Source of the DNA: Anaerolineae bacterium
GTDB lineage: Bacteria; Chloroflexota; Anaerolineae; Aggregatilineales; Phototrophicaceae
Length of the DNA stretch: 64,000 nucleotides
Assembly (NCBI GenBank): GCA_022823945.1
Contig: JAJEBK010000011.1
Span: 39,897 to 103,896 of the forward strand
Direction: 5' to 3'
The notes beneath the pieces are model-generated. The model saw nothing but the letters and a program-made list of their open reading frames with translations. It was not told the DNA's origin and searched no databases. Below, piece by piece: positions 26,191 to 35,618 of the stretch. Both the position numbers and the translations under genes were made by a program. Numbering within the stretch: the stretch's first letter is position 1; each line of letters starts with the position of its first letter.

Positions 26191-28698
26191 TCAGTTCTCT
26201 TTCTGACGATTGCGTTCTTCTTCGTGCAAGACGCGGCGCAGCACTTTGCCGATAAATGACCGCGGCAGCGCTTGGCGAAACTCGATCTCACACGGTATGG
26301 CATGCTCGACCAGGCGGCGCTTGCACAATTCCAGCAGCTCATTTTTTGTCAAGCGGGCATCGGGGCGCGGCACGACAAACGCTTTGATTCGCTGCCCGTC
26401 CGGCTCGCTTTCCACGCCGATCACCGCCGCTTCCAGGACTTTGCTGTGTTCATAGAGCACTTCTTCGACATCGCGCGGGTAGACGCTGTAATCGCCCGTG
26501 AAGATCGTATCGCGCTTGCGACTAATGATCTTGAAGTAGCCTTCATCGTCCATAACCGCGACATCGCCAGTATACAGCCAGCCATCGCGGACCACCGATT
26601 CTTCTGATGCGTCTGCCCGCCAATAGCCCTGCATCACCTGGGGTCCGCGGACTGTCAATTCGCCGATCTGCCCGCTGGGCAGGTCTTTGCCGCTGGCTTG
26701 GTCGACAATTTTGGCATCGGTGTTGGGTAGTGGGATGCCAATCGAGCCGACCTTGCGCTGACCGTTGAGCGGGTTGGAATGTGTGACCGGGCTGGCTTCT
26801 GTCAAGCCATAGCCTTCGACGAGCCGGCCGCGCGTCAGTTTTTCAAAAGCCTCTTGCACTTCAATGGGCAAAGGGGCGGCGCCACTGATGCAGGCTTTGA
26901 TGGATGCCAAGCCAAAGCTGCGCACATTTTTCGCCTGGTTCAGCGCCGTGAACATGGCTGGCACGCCAGGGAAGATAGTCGGCTTGTAGCGGCGGATCTG
27001 CTCCAGCACCTGCCGCAACTCGAAGACGGACAAGATCACAATCTTGGCGGCGATGAAAATGGGCAGGTTCATGGCGGCTGTCATGCCATAACTATGCTCA
27101 AATGGCACCACCGCCATCACCACTTCTTCGCCATACTTGATTTCTGGTACCCAATGGCGGGTTTGCAGCGCATTCGCCACCAGGTTGTGATGGGTCAAAC
27201 AGACTCCGCGCGGCGAGCCGGTTGTGCCACTGGTATATGAGATGACCGCCAAATCGCCGGGCGCGACTTCGATGCCCAAAGGCGCGCTGTCGTGGTCGGC
27301 CATGACCGCAGACATGAAAGTGCCGATCTCGCGCGCCAGTTCTTCGTCTGCGTTGGTGGGATGCCGATGTCGTCCAAACGCGGATGGACTGCCAGTGGTC
27401 ACATGTTTGCCGATGCCGGTGAAAATCAATGTCTTTTCTGCCGATTCGCTTTGCAGCAGTTGCGCCAGTTGGCTGAAGGCGCTGAGTGTAATCAGCACTT
27501 TGGCTTCGGTTTCTCGCGCGTGGCTGACGATTTGTTGGGCATTGGCTTCTGGATTGGACAAGACGACCACGGCACCCAGCTTGAGTACGGCGTAATAGGC
27601 GATGATGAACTGCGGCGTATTTGGCAAGACAACCTGTACGCGATCACCACGATTTACGCCCAGTTCTTTCAAGCCACGCGCGAATCGATTCGTCCGTGCC
27701 TCCAGCTCGCGGTAGCTCAAGGTCTTGCCATAGAAGACAGTCGCCGTTTGCCTGGGCAGCCAGTCGGCGGCGCTTTCCAGGAAGCGGAAAAGTGGCTGCT
27801 GCGGGACAGGGATGCTGTGTGGGATATCCTTGTCATAGTGCGCCAGCCAGGGTCGTCCACGCGCCAGCCGGTCATTTGCTGAAAGCGCACGCCAACTGCT
27901 TCTTCGAGAATCCTCTATAAAACGTTTGACCTCCCGATTGACAGCTTCGTGTCGCTCCAGTTGGACTTTGTGCTTGGAATATCCGATATCAAGTACTTCT
28001 GCGCCCGGGATCAGCCTGGCGACATCATCGTAGACATAGCGCGGGAAATAATTGTCGCGTTCGCCCGTGATGACAAAGGTTTCGCAGTCGAGCCGAGGCA
28101 GCAGAGGCCAGGCTTTCCAACCAACCAGCGCATTGTGGTACATCGACTTTAACGAGTGGTATTCGGCATCCCAGCGGCGTCGGTAGCGCCAGAATGGCAA
28201 GGCCACAGAAATGGGAATGCGAAACAGCGCTGACACTGCGCGTGGCAGGGGATACTCGCCGGCTGTCGCCACCAGCACCAGCTTGGAGACGCGCTCCGGG
28301 TGGGCAAACGCATATTCAATACATACAGAGCCGCCAAAGGAATGTCCGACCAGTACGAATTGCCCCGTCACATCCAGCGCGTTGACGACCTCATGCAAAT
28401 CTCCTACCAGCTCGGGCATGGAATAGTCGCTGTGTGGCGCGTCGCTCTGGCCATGTCCGCGCAATTCGGGCGCAATGACGCGATACTGGCTGGCGAAATG
28501 CGTCAACTGATATTCCCATGATTCCGCCACGCCCGCGAAACCATGCTGGAAGACGATGGTCTTTTTCATGCCCTGTGGATACAAGTCGATGACGCTGAGA
28601 TGCGAACCGGGCTGGCAGGGTATCGGCACCTTGACGCGGTACAGGTCGAAGTCCAGCTGCATGACAGCGCGCTTCAAGCCACGAATTCGCTTTTTCAT
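26191..28698 (-). CDS. Alpha/beta hydrolase fused to acyl-CoA synthetase
   Basis: An 835-residue two-domain protein. Residues ~1-270 are an alpha/beta hydrolase: oxyanion region QHGFAGVAESW, nucleophile elbow GHSFGGSV, a late Asp in ITGERDNYFP and a His in YSKHKVQLE. Residues ~300-835 are an AMP-forming acyl-CoA synthetase: YTSGTTGSPRGV, EGYGLTEASPV, GWLYTGDVAVMDDEGYFKI, and LPRSFIGKVLRR with the catalytic lysine. The fusion suggests release of an acyl chain from an ester and its activation in one polypeptide, or processing of a shared substrate. GAGGGG is 4-5 nt before the ATG. The frame is uninterrupted across the linker, so the fusion is real in this assembly. Confidence 0.88.
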   Translation of the reverse strand: MKKRIRGLKRAVMQLDFDLYRVKVPIPCQPGSHLSVIDLYPQGMKKTIVFQHGFAGVAESWEYQLTHFASQYRVIAPELRGHGQSDAPHSDYSMPELVGDLHEVVNALDVTGQFVLVGHSFGGSVCIEYAFAHPERVSKLVLVATAGEYPLPRAVSALFRIPISVALPFWRYRRRWDAEYHSLKSMYHNALVGWKAWPLLPRLDCETFVITGERDNYFPRYVYDDVARLIPGAEVLDIGYSKHKVQLERHEAVNREVKRFIEDSRRSSWRALSANDRLARGRPWLAHYDKDIPHSIPVPQQPLFRFLESAADWLPRQTATVFYGKTLSYRELEARTNRFARGLKELGVNRGDRVQVVLPNTPQFIIAYYAVLKLGAVVVLSNPEANAQQIVSHARETEAKVLITLSAFSQLAQLLQSESAEKTLIFTGIGKHVTTGSPSAFGRHRHPTNADEELAREIGTFMSAVMADHDSAPLGIEVAPGDLAVISYTSGTTGSPRGVCLTHHNLVANALQTRHWVPEIKYGEEVVMAVVPFEHSYGMTAAMNLPIFIAAKIVILSVFELRQVLEQIRRYKPTIFPGVPAMFTALNQAKNVRSFGLASIKACISGAAPLPIEVQEAFEKLTRGRLVEGYGLTEASPVTHSNPLNGQRKVGSIGIPLPNTDAKIVDQASGKDLPSGQIGELTVRGPQVMQGYWRADASEESVVRDGWLYTGDVAVMDDEGYFKIISRKRDTIFTGDYSVYPRDVEEVLYEHSKVLEAAVIGVESEPDGQRIKAFVVPRPDARLTKNELLELCKRRLVEHAIPCEIEFRQALPRSFIGKVLRRVLHEEERNRQKEN

Positions 28699-28843
28699 CA
28701 GCCCCTCGCTGATAGTCCAGCACGATTATACTGCAAACAGCGTTGCCCTTGCAGATGCTGGTCGCGCAGAGCGCATCGCGGCCCGCGCCAGGAATCGCTA
28801 GAATATAGTAAATCACCAGCGCAATATGCGAAGGAGCAGGCAC

Positions 28844-29692
28844 ATGACTTCCCCTCTGGTACAGACCGACTGGCTGCATGAACATCTAGATGATGCCGAC
28901 CTGCGCATCATCGAGATTCGTGGCAAAGTGTTGCCGCCGACCCAGCCGCCGCCGCATTATCTCTCCGACCGAGCCGGTTACGAAGCCGCTCATATCCCGG
29001 GCGCGGTGTATGTTGATTGGCAGGTCGATATCGTGGAGCCCGGCTCGCCATCCAACGACATCGCAGCGCCGGCGCGCTTTTCGGCATTGATGCAGTCGTT
29101 GGGCATCAGCAGTCATACGCGCGTGGTGGTCGCTGATGATGCAGGCGGCATGTTCGCGACGCGCTTGCGTTGGGGGCTGCGCTATTACGGACACGAGCCT
29201 GTCCAGATACTGGATGGTGGCTGGACGAAATGGCAGAGAGAGGGACGACCCTCCAGCGACGCGATTTCGCGATACCCGCGTGGCGATTTTCAAGCGCGAC
29301 CTGTCCCCAGCCTCAAAGCCACAGCCGAAGAAATTCTGCAGAACCTTGCAACTGGCGGCATGCAATTGATTGATGTGCGTTCGCCTGCCGAGTACAGCGG
29401 GACCGCATCTCGCGCAAAGCATGGCGGGCACATCCCGACCGCCATCAATCTGCCGCGATCGACCATGCTCGCTGAGGACATGACCTTGAAATCCGCGGAT
29501 GAGCTGCGCGGCGTCTTCACAGAGCACGGCATCGACCTGGGTGCCGCGGATACCGTGCTGTACTGCAATTCCGGCGTCTCGGCGACCTATGGCATGCTGG
29601 CGATGGAGGTGGTCGGCGCGAAAAATCTGAGCATTTATGATGGCTCATGGAAAGAATGGGGCGGCGACGAAACCACACCCAAGGCGCGCTAG
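28844..29692 (+). CDS. Thiosulfate/3-mercaptopyruvate sulfurtransferase (tandem rhodanese)
   Basis: A 282-residue protein with two rhodanese domains. The first (residues ~5-135) has RAGYEAAHIPGAVYVDW but Asp rather than Cys at the active loop (VVADDAGGMFATRLRW). The second has IDVRSPAEYSG and the active loop YCNSGVSATYGML with the persulfide Cys. It moves sulfane sulfur from thiosulfate or 3-mercaptopyruvate to an acceptor. AAGGAG lies 8 nt upstream of the ATG at 28844, and TATAGT at 28804-28809 is a possible -10. Confidence 0.92.
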   Translation: MTSPLVQTDWLHEHLDDADLRIIEIRGKVLPPTQPPPHYLSDRAGYEAAHIPGAVYVDWQVDIVEPGSPSNDIAAPARFSALMQSLGISSHTRVVVADDAGGMFATRLRWGLRYYGHEPVQILDGGWTKWQREGRPSSDAISRYPRGDFQARPVPSLKATAEEILQNLATGGMQLIDVRSPAEYSGTASRAKHGGHIPTAINLPRSTMLAEDMTLKSADELRGVFTEHGIDLGAADTVLYCNSGVSATYGMLAMEVVGAKNLSIYDGSWKEWGGDETTPKAR

Positions 29693-29762
29693 GCAGGCTG
29701 GCGCTTTGTCGGTTCGTCATAGGAACTTGGCTTTCTGACTTGTTCCCGGAAGACGCATGTAA

Positions 29763-29784
29763 GACACAAGCTTGCTGTTGTGTC
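29763..29784. promoter_or_regulatory. Inverted repeat ahead of the GNAT-type gene
   Basis: GACACAA (29763-29769) and TTGTGTC (29778-29784) form a perfect 7-bp inverted repeat with an 8-nt centre, 37 nt before the GTG start at 29822. It could be an operator or an RNA hairpin; it has no T tract and so is not an intrinsic terminator. Confidence 0.35.
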
Positions 29785-29821
29785 AAACAAAGTGTGAGCC
29801 AAGCCAGCGAAAGGATCCGCC

Positions 29822-30826
29822 GTGGAAATCACCGTTTACAAGGATGCCGCGGCTTTTGACGAGCTTGTCGATGACTGGAATGCGCTGCTGGCGCGCGCCC
29901 CGATCGACTGTGTCTTCTACACCTGGGAGTGGCAGAAGACCTGGTGGCAGGCCTATCAGCCGGGCGAATTGCAGATTCTGACTTGCCACAACAAGAACCA
30001 GCTCGTGGGCATTGCGCCGCTCTTCATCACTGAATCGGCGCGTGGCAAATCGACGCAAATCATCGGCTGCGTTGATGTGACAGATTATCTGGATTTCATC
30101 GTTGATCGTGATCATGTACAATCGGCGCTGGCTGCTTTTGCCGATTATCTGCAAGACCAGCGCGCCAGCATCGGTGTGCTCGACCTCTGCAATATCCCTG
30201 CCCACTCGCCGACTCGACAGATATTGCCCGGTCTGCTGACGGAGCGTGGTTTCACTGTCGAAGTCGAGCAGCAAGAAGTCTGTCCTGTTATCAGCCTGCC
30301 GGGCGACTGGCGCAGTTATCTGGCGTCGCTGGACAAGAAGCAACGGCATGAAGTCCGCCGCAAGATTCGCCGCATCCAAGGCAGTGAACGCAAGGTCGAC
30401 TGGTATATCGTCAACGGACAGCACGATCTGTCGGGCGAGATCGACACATTTGTGCGTTTGATGGCGGCCAGCGACCCGGAAAAAGAACGGTTTTTGAACG
30501 ACGCGGGCAACCAACGTTTCTTCCGCGCTATCGTGCCGCTGATGCAAGAGCGCGGCTGGCTGCAGTTGAACTTCCTGACCGTGGATGAAGTCCCCGCTGC
30601 CAGTTACATCAACTTCTTATATGGCGACCGCGTCATGGTCTACAACTCCGGACACGCCCACCATACTTATGGAAACCTCAGTCCGGGCATCGTGCTGCTG
30701 GCCTACAATATCCGCCATGCCATCGAGCAAGGGTATCAGTATTTTGACTTTCTGCGCGGTGACGAGGCATACAAGTATCGCATGGGTGGGCGCGATACCG
30801 CCGTGATGAACATCCGCGCGGAATAG
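29822..30826 (+). CDS. GNAT-fold acyltransferase, BcsL/CelD-like
   Basis: A 334-residue protein with the double-GNAT layout of CelD/BcsL and FemAB-like proteins. The N-terminal half contains FYTWEWQKTWWQAY and LVGIAPLFI; the C-terminal half contains KKQRHEVRRKIRR, AASYINFLYGDRVMVYNSGH and YFDFLRGDEAYKYRMG, the usual family ending. It probably acylates a polysaccharide, lipid or amino-sugar intermediate. It begins with GTG, with AAAGGA upstream. A GT4 glycosyltransferase follows 8 nt later, so the two likely act in the same envelope or glycan pathway. Confidence 0.82.
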   Translation: MEITVYKDAAAFDELVDDWNALLARAPIDCVFYTWEWQKTWWQAYQPGELQILTCHNKNQLVGIAPLFITESARGKSTQIIGCVDVTDYLDFIVDRDHVQSALAAFADYLQDQRASIGVLDLCNIPAHSPTRQILPGLLTERGFTVEVEQQEVCPVISLPGDWRSYLASLDKKQRHEVRRKIRRIQGSERKVDWYIVNGQHDLSGEIDTFVRLMAASDPEKERFLNDAGNQRFFRAIVPLMQERGWLQLNFLTVDEVPAASYINFLYGDRVMVYNSGHAHHTYGNLSPGIVLLAYNIRHAIEQGYQYFDFLRGDEAYKYRMGGRDTAVMNIRAE

Positions 30827-30834
30827 GCGAAACC

Positions 30835-32091
30835 GTGCCGCTCGAGCGCATCGCCTTCATCAGCGTGCACACCAGCCCGCTGGCGCCTATGGGCGGCGCG
30901 AAGACCGGCGGTATGAATGTTTATATCAGCGAGTTGGCGCGCGAACTGGGACGGCTGGGCGTCAAAGTCGACATATTCACGCGCCGCAGTACATCAATTG
31001 AACCGGAAATTGATCATGCGCTGGGCGAAAATGCACGCGTCGTCTACCTGAAAGCCGGTCCTGTCCAGCCACTTGCGCCCGAAGAACACTATCCGCATCT
31101 GTCAGAATTCACTGCCAGCCTGATCGCCTTCGTCACCCTGCACAACCTGCGCTATGACATCGTATACAGCCACTATTGGCTCAGCGGCTGGGTGGCCGTC
31201 AAGCTGAAAGAAACCTGGGGCATACGGTTTGTGCACATGTATCACACGCTGGGGTTGATGAAGCAGCGCATTACAGAAAATGCCCTGACCCAGCCCGACC
31301 AGCGCGTGTTCACCGAGATCCAGGTACAGCAGGCAGCCGATCGTATCATCGCGGCGACGCCGGCGGAACAAGCCCAGTTGCGTTGGCTGTATCGGGCGTC
31401 TCGCCGGCAAATCATTGTGATACCGCCTGGCGTGGACCCTGGCCGATTCCAGCAGGGCGATTCGCGTTCGGCCGCGCGCGCTGCCTTGCGCCTGCAGCCG
31501 GAAGCCGAGCTGCTGCTGTTCGTGGGGCGCATCGAGCCGCTCAAAGCAGTTGATACGATTCTGGAAGCCCTGCATGCCTTGCGAGAGCGCGCGCCCGATC
31601 TGCTGCGCCGCTTGCATTTCATGATCGTCGGTGGCGACCTGCGCGACCGATCCAACCGCGAGATGATTCGCCTGCAAGCCCTCAGCGTCAAGCTCGGCAT
31701 CGACAAATTGGTGAGTTTTGTCGGCGCCAAAGAACAGGCGCAGTTGCCGCGATATTACCGCGCAGCCACCGCCGTTATCATGCCATCGGATTATGAGTCT
31801 TTTGGCATGGTGGCGCTGGAAGCCATGTCATCGGGCACGCCGGTCATCGCTTCACAGGTGGGTGGCTTGCAATTCCTGGTGCGCGACCAGGAAACTGGTT
31901 ATCACATCCCGACTCGCGAACCGATCTCGCTCGCCGATTGCATCATCGAGTTGCTGAGCGATTCCGCGCGCGCCGAATTGATGGGCGAAAGCGCTGCCCG
32001 CATTGCGCAAGATTATGCCTGGGCGCGCATCGCCCGGCGTCTGCTGAAAGTCTTTGAACAGGTCGCGGGGCAGGGTCGCAAACAGCCCTAG
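30835..32091 (+). CDS. Glycosyltransferase family 4
   Basis: A 418-residue GT-B enzyme. The N-terminal acceptor domain has PMGGAKTGGMNVYISELARELGRLGVKVDIFTRR, like sucrose-phosphate synthase and MshA-type enzymes. The C-terminal nucleotide-sugar domain has VIPPGVDPGRF, LLFVGRIEPLKAVDT and the E-x7-E segment ESFGMVALEAMSSG. It transfers a sugar with retention of configuration; donor and acceptor are unknown. The start is GTG at 30835. Its stop shares the palindrome CTAG with the stop of the opposing small gene. Confidence 0.9.
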   Translation: MPLERIAFISVHTSPLAPMGGAKTGGMNVYISELARELGRLGVKVDIFTRRSTSIEPEIDHALGENARVVYLKAGPVQPLAPEEHYPHLSEFTASLIAFVTLHNLRYDIVYSHYWLSGWVAVKLKETWGIRFVHMYHTLGLMKQRITENALTQPDQRVFTEIQVQQAADRIIAATPAEQAQLRWLYRASRRQIIVIPPGVDPGRFQQGDSRSAARAALRLQPEAELLLFVGRIEPLKAVDTILEALHALRERAPDLLRRLHFMIVGGDLRDRSNREMIRLQALSVKLGIDKLVSFVGAKEQAQLPRYYRAATAVIMPSDYESFGMVALEAMSSGTPVIASQVGGLQFLVRDQETGYHIPTREPISLADCIIELLSDSARAELMGESAARIAQDYAWARIARRLLKVFEQVAGQGRKQP

Positions 32092-32396
32092 CCGCCATAC
32101 GAATTGGGGATATCGGCCACGCGCGCCGCGATATACGGGCTTTCCAGCATGTGCTCCAGCGCATCGTCTTCTGCCACCAGCGTCTGCCCCTTGTGATAGA
32201 GCGTGTCGTTGAAGCCATCATAACGATAACGCCGATTGACCCAGCCATGCAGATTGTGCTGGAAGAGCACATGGAACTGGATGGACTCGTCTTCGGCGAA
32301 GAGGTCTTCTTGCAAGAGCCAGACAGGCGCGTATTGTTCCAGATGAGGGCGCGTTTTGACGTCCCGTTTGCGCTTGAGATCATCGACTGTCGACAT
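32088..32396 (-). CDS. Conserved-looking small protein, unknown
   Basis: A 102-residue soluble protein (MSTVDDLKRKRDVK...) with several aromatic residues and a RRYRYDGFNDTLYHKG segment. No family was recognised. GAGGACACAAGAC precedes the ATG at 32396, which supports it over the longer frame from 32462. It overlaps the GT4 gene by four bases at the CTAG stop palindrome, head to head at their 3' ends. Confidence 0.65.
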   Translation of the reverse strand: MSTVDDLKRKRDVKTRPHLEQYAPVWLLQEDLFAEDESIQFHVLFQHNLHGWVNRRYRYDGFNDTLYHKGQTLVAEDDALEHMLESPYIAARVADIPNSYGG

Positions 32397-32793
32397 GTCT
32401 TGTGTCCTCGCGTGCGGCTGGCGCGTTGACGCAACAATAGCGGCGCTCGGCGCGAAATGCAAGCGTTTTCGTGCCGCCCATCCAGGGCAATCGCATCAAA
32501 ACGAAACCCATGATTCCAGCGACCAAATAAATCAAATACTTGCCACAGAGGCACAGAGACACAGACAAAAGCGTTCATATTAACTTTGGGTGGCTGACAG
32601 CTCGCCCTCATTACAAGCAGGATTCCGAATTGTTCTGCCTTGCTAAACTTAAACTCTGTGCCTCTGTGTCTCTGTGGCAAATAGACAATTTAATGCGATT
32701 GCCCTGTCCCGCCCATGCCTCGCCCCTGTAATTGTCGCGCACTATCCGCTAGACTCGCTGCTCGTCAAAATAACAGCATGGCGGAGCGTGACG
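32397..32793. other. Intergenic region with inverted-repeat element
   Basis: About 400 bp with no supported gene. The main content is the inverted-repeat element at 32540-32680. Upstream of argG, GGAGCGTGACG gives the ribosome site. No convincing promoter for argG was found; TAGACT at 32750-32755 is a weak candidate -10. Confidence 0.5.
32540..32680. repeat. Inverted-repeat element with CACAGAG-rich arms, copy 1
   Basis: The left arm, 32540-32565 (TTGCCACAGAGGCACAGAG...), and the right arm, 32655-32680 (...TCTCTGTGGCAA), are inverted copies that match at 24 of 26 positions, about 90 bp apart. The arms are themselves made of CACAGAG-type short repeats. A related element lies at 51963-52146. 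Both look like non-coding MITE-like or structural repeats; no transposase is present. Confidence 0.7.
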
Positions 32794-34056
32794 ATGGCGG
32801 TGACTGGTGTGAACAAAGTGGTTCTGGCATACAGCGGCGGGCTGGATACTTCAGTGATCGTCCCCTGGCTGAAGAACAACTATGGCTGCGAAGTGATCTG
32901 CTTTTGCGCCGACCTGGGGCAGGAAGAAGAACTGGACGGCCTGGAAGACAAGGCGCTGGCTTCGGGCGCGTCAAAGCTCTATATCCGCGATCTGCGCGAC
33001 GAGTTTCTGACCGATTTCGTCTTTCCGACCCTGCGCGCCGGCGCAGTCTATGAACGCGAATACCTGCTGGGCACATCCTTTGCGCGGCCGCTGATCGCCA
33101 AACACATGGTAGAAATCGCCGAACTGGAAAAAGCCGATGCTGTCGCGCATGGTTGCACGGGCAAAGGCAACGACCAGGTGCGTTTTGAAGTTTCGACCAT
33201 GGCGCTGAACCCCAAGCTCAAGACAATCGCACCCTGGCGCGAGTGGGATATCCGCAGCCGCGAAGACGCGCTGGCTTATGCGGAAGAATTCCGCGTGCCG
33301 GTTTCGCACACCGAAAAAGACATCTATAGTCGCGACCGCAATATCTTCCATCTGTCGCACGAAGGCGGCTTGCTGGAAAACCCCTGGAATGAACCCGAAG
33401 AGCGCATGTTTCAACTGACGCGCGATCCGCAATCTGCGCCGGACGAAGCGGTTTATGTCGAAATCGGCTTTGAGCAGGGCAGGCCTGTCAGCTTGGATGG
33501 AAAGCTCATGGGCGCGGTCGAGCTCTTCCAGTCTCTGAACAAGCTGGGTGGCGAACACGCTATCGGGCGCATTGACCTGGTGGAAAACCGACTGGTGGGC
33601 ATGAAGAGCCGCGGCGTGTACGAGACGCCGGCTGGCACCATCATCCACCGCGCGCATCAACTGCTGGAAAGCATCTGCCTGGACAAACACACCATGCAAT
33701 ACAAAGACATCATCGCCCCCAAGTATGCCGAACTCGTCTATAACGGCATGTGGTACAGCACCTTGCGCGAGGCGCTGGACGGCTTCGTGGCGGTGACGCA
33801 AGCGACGGTCACGGGCAATGTGCGGCTGAAGCTGTACAAAGGCAATATCATCGTGGCGGGCCGCAAAAGCCCCTACAGCCTGTACCGCGAAGATTATGCT
33901 TCGTTTGGCGAAGAAGATGTCTACAATCAGCAAGACGCCCATGGCTTCATTCAACTTTTCGGCTTGCCCATCAAAGTCGAGGCTATGCTGGAGGTGGAAG
34001 GTGGTGCCACGACTGACTATCGCCGCCCCGATTACAGTCGCTTCAAACGCGATTAG
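32794..34056 (+). CDS. argG: Argininosuccinate synthase
   Basis: A 420-residue enzyme joining citrulline and aspartate with ATP. The PP-loop is [13 protein letters not shown] near residues 9-21; [13 protein letters not shown] and the citrulline/aspartate-binding regions are typical. The ATG at 32794 ([16 protein letters not shown]) has GGAG 8 nt upstream; longer starts reach into the repeat region. argH follows after 12 nt, forming an argGH pair for the last two steps of arginine synthesis. Confidence 0.97.
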   Translation: MAVTGVNKVVLAYSGGLDTSVIVPWLKNNYGCEVICFCADLGQEEELDGLEDKALASGASKLYIRDLRDEFLTDFVFPTLRAGAVYEREYLLGTSFARPLIAKHMVEIAELEKADAVAHGCTGKGNDQVRFEVSTMALNPKLKTIAPWREWDIRSREDALAYAEEFRVPVSHTEKDIYSRDRNIFHLSHEGGLLENPWNEPEERMFQLTRDPQSAPDEAVYVEIGFEQGRPVSLDGKLMGAVELFQSLNKLGGEHAIGRIDLVENRLVGMKSRGVYETPAGTIIHRAHQLLESICLDKHTMQYKDIIAPKYAELVYNGMWYSTLREALDGFVAVTQATVTGNVRLKLYKGNIIVAGRKSPYSLYREDYASFGEEDVYNQQDAHGFIQLFGLPIKVEAMLEVEGGATTDYRRPDYSRFKRD

Positions 34057-34068
34057 AGGCTGGCAGCG

Positions 34069-35448
34069 ATGAGTCTGTGGGGCGGGCGCTTCAGCGAGCC
34101 AAGCGACGAAGACCTGCGGCGGCTGAACGACAGCATCGGCTTTGACCGCGCGCTGTATGCCGAAGACATCGCCGGCAGCATTGCCTATGCGCGGGCGCTG
34201 GCAGCAGCCGGCGTGCTTGCGGCTGACGAAGTGAAGGCGATCGTCGCCGGGCTGCAGCAGGTGCTTGCCGAATTCGACAACGACATTTTCACGTTGATGC
34301 CCGCCGATGAAGACATTCACACCGCTGTCGAACGGCGTTTGATAGAATTGGTCGGCGATGTCGGTGGCAAGCTGCACACCGGACGCAGCCGGAATGACCA
34401 GGTCGCGACCGACTTCCGCCTGTGGTCGATGCGCGCTGTTGACCGGCTTTTAAGCGATCTGCGGCAGCTGCAAACAGCGCTGGTGGAAATGGCGGAGCGG
34501 CATATCGACTGCGTCATGCCAGGCTACACGCATCTGCAGCCGGCACAGCCAATCACCGCCGCGCACTGGTTGCTGAGCTACTTTTGGATGCTGGAGCGCG
34601 ATGTCGACTGCCTGGTATCGGCGCGGGACAGGATGGCTGTCTGCCCATTGGGTGCGGGCGCGCTGGCTGGCACGCCGCTTTCCATAGATCGGCACGCTCT
34701 TGCGAATTCGCTGGGCTTCAGACGTCCCAGTGAGAATAGCCTGGATGCGGTCAGCGACCGGGATTTTGTCGCCGATTTGCTCTATGCCTGCGCCCTGTGC
34801 GCCGCGCATTTGAGCCGCCTGGCAGAAGATATCCTCATCTATTCCAATCCGGCTTTCGCGTTCATCAGCTTGGACGACCGCTATAGCACTGGCTCCAGCT
34901 TGATGCCGCAGAAGCGCAATGCCGACCCCATGGAGCTGATGCGCGGCAAAACCGGGCGGCTGATTGGCAACTTGAGCGGCTTCTTGTCGACGCTCAAGAG
35001 CCTGCCCAGCGGCTACAACAAAGACTTGCAAGAAGACAAGGAAGCGCTTTTCGATTCGCTGGATGCGCTGGCGCGCTTGCTGCCCGTGATGAGCGCATCC
35101 ATACGCAGTTTGCAAATCAATGCGCAGGCCATGGCGGCGGCGCTGACCGAAGACCTGCTGGCGACTGACTTGGCTGATTATCTGGTGCGCAAAGGCTTGC
35201 CATTTCGGCAGGCGCATCATGCTGTGGGGATGGTTGTGCGCCGGGCGGGTGAGCTGTCGGTGGAGTTGTCGGCGCTGCCCTTGGCGGAGCTGCAAGGCAT
35301 CAATCCGCTCTTTGCCCCCGATGTCGAGGCGGTGTTCGACTTTGCGCAGTCGGTTGCGCAGCGACGGGCTTTTGGGGGCACGGCGCCCACAGCGGTTCGA
35401 GAACAGATCGCCCTGGCAAAGCAGCGACTGGCTGGGCAGGAACGATAG
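34069..35448 (+). CDS. argH: Argininosuccinate lyase
   Basis: A 459-residue member of the fumarase/aspartase superfamily that splits argininosuccinate to arginine and fumarate. The signature loop GSSLMPQKRNADPMEL carries the catalytic Ser. The N-terminus MSLWGGRFSEP and the segments DEDIHTAVERRL and GRSRNDQVATD are standard for ArgH. It lies 12 nt behind argG and is probably cotranscribed. Confidence 0.97.
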   Translation: MSLWGGRFSEPSDEDLRRLNDSIGFDRALYAEDIAGSIAYARALAAAGVLAADEVKAIVAGLQQVLAEFDNDIFTLMPADEDIHTAVERRLIELVGDVGGKLHTGRSRNDQVATDFRLWSMRAVDRLLSDLRQLQTALVEMAERHIDCVMPGYTHLQPAQPITAAHWLLSYFWMLERDVDCLVSARDRMAVCPLGAGALAGTPLSIDRHALANSLGFRRPSENSLDAVSDRDFVADLLYACALCAAHLSRLAEDILIYSNPAFAFISLDDRYSTGSSLMPQKRNADPMELMRGKTGRLIGNLSGFLSTLKSLPSGYNKDLQEDKEALFDSLDALARLLPVMSASIRSLQINAQAMAAALTEDLLATDLADYLVRKGLPFRQAHHAVGMVVRRAGELSVELSALPLAELQGINPLFAPDVEAVFDFAQSVAQRRAFGGTAPTAVREQIALAKQRLAGQER

Positions 35449-35486
35449 GGCTGCCAGCAACTTTGTCGATTTGCCCGAGCAAACCC

Positions 35487-35515
35487 TTGACATGGCGCAT
35501 GGAACAGTGTAATCT
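35487..35515 (+). promoter_or_regulatory. Promoter of the ilv-leu operon
   Basis: A perfect TTGACA (35487-35492) is followed after 17 nt by TAATCT (35510-35515). A start near 35522 puts the leader-peptide ATG about 24 nt downstream, the same spacing as in the his leader. Confidence 0.72.
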
Positions 35516-35545
35516 GTGCGCTGCAACTGCGCGGAAGAGAGAATC

Positions 35546-35617
35546 ATGCGCGAACGATCAAGCAGCATCCTCATTCTCGTCCTTCTTGTCGTCCTCGTGA
35601 TTATTTGTGGACTCTAA
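35546..35617 (+). CDS. ilvL: Branched-chain operon leader peptide
   Basis: A 23-codon frame starts MRERSSS and continues with 13 consecutive branched-chain codons (ILILVLLVVLVII, 35567-35605), then C, G, L and TAA. GGAAGAGAG precedes the ATG. It lies between a strong promoter and an intrinsic terminator ahead of ilvE. Such a peptide senses Ile, Leu and Val tRNA charging together by ribosome stalling. It is far too short for a membrane protein, and its position argues for a leader. Expression is inferred. Confidence 0.8.
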   Translation: MRERSSSILILVLLVVLVIICGL

Positions 35618-35618
35618 A

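Noticed and set aside
32540..32680. A CRISPR-like array from the CACAGAG repeats.
   Set aside because: The units are short, adjacent and inverted, with no spacers and no cas genes.
32971..34377. A 468-codon - strand frame opposite argG and argH.
   Set aside because: Antisense shadow of two well-conserved genes; no recognisable domains.
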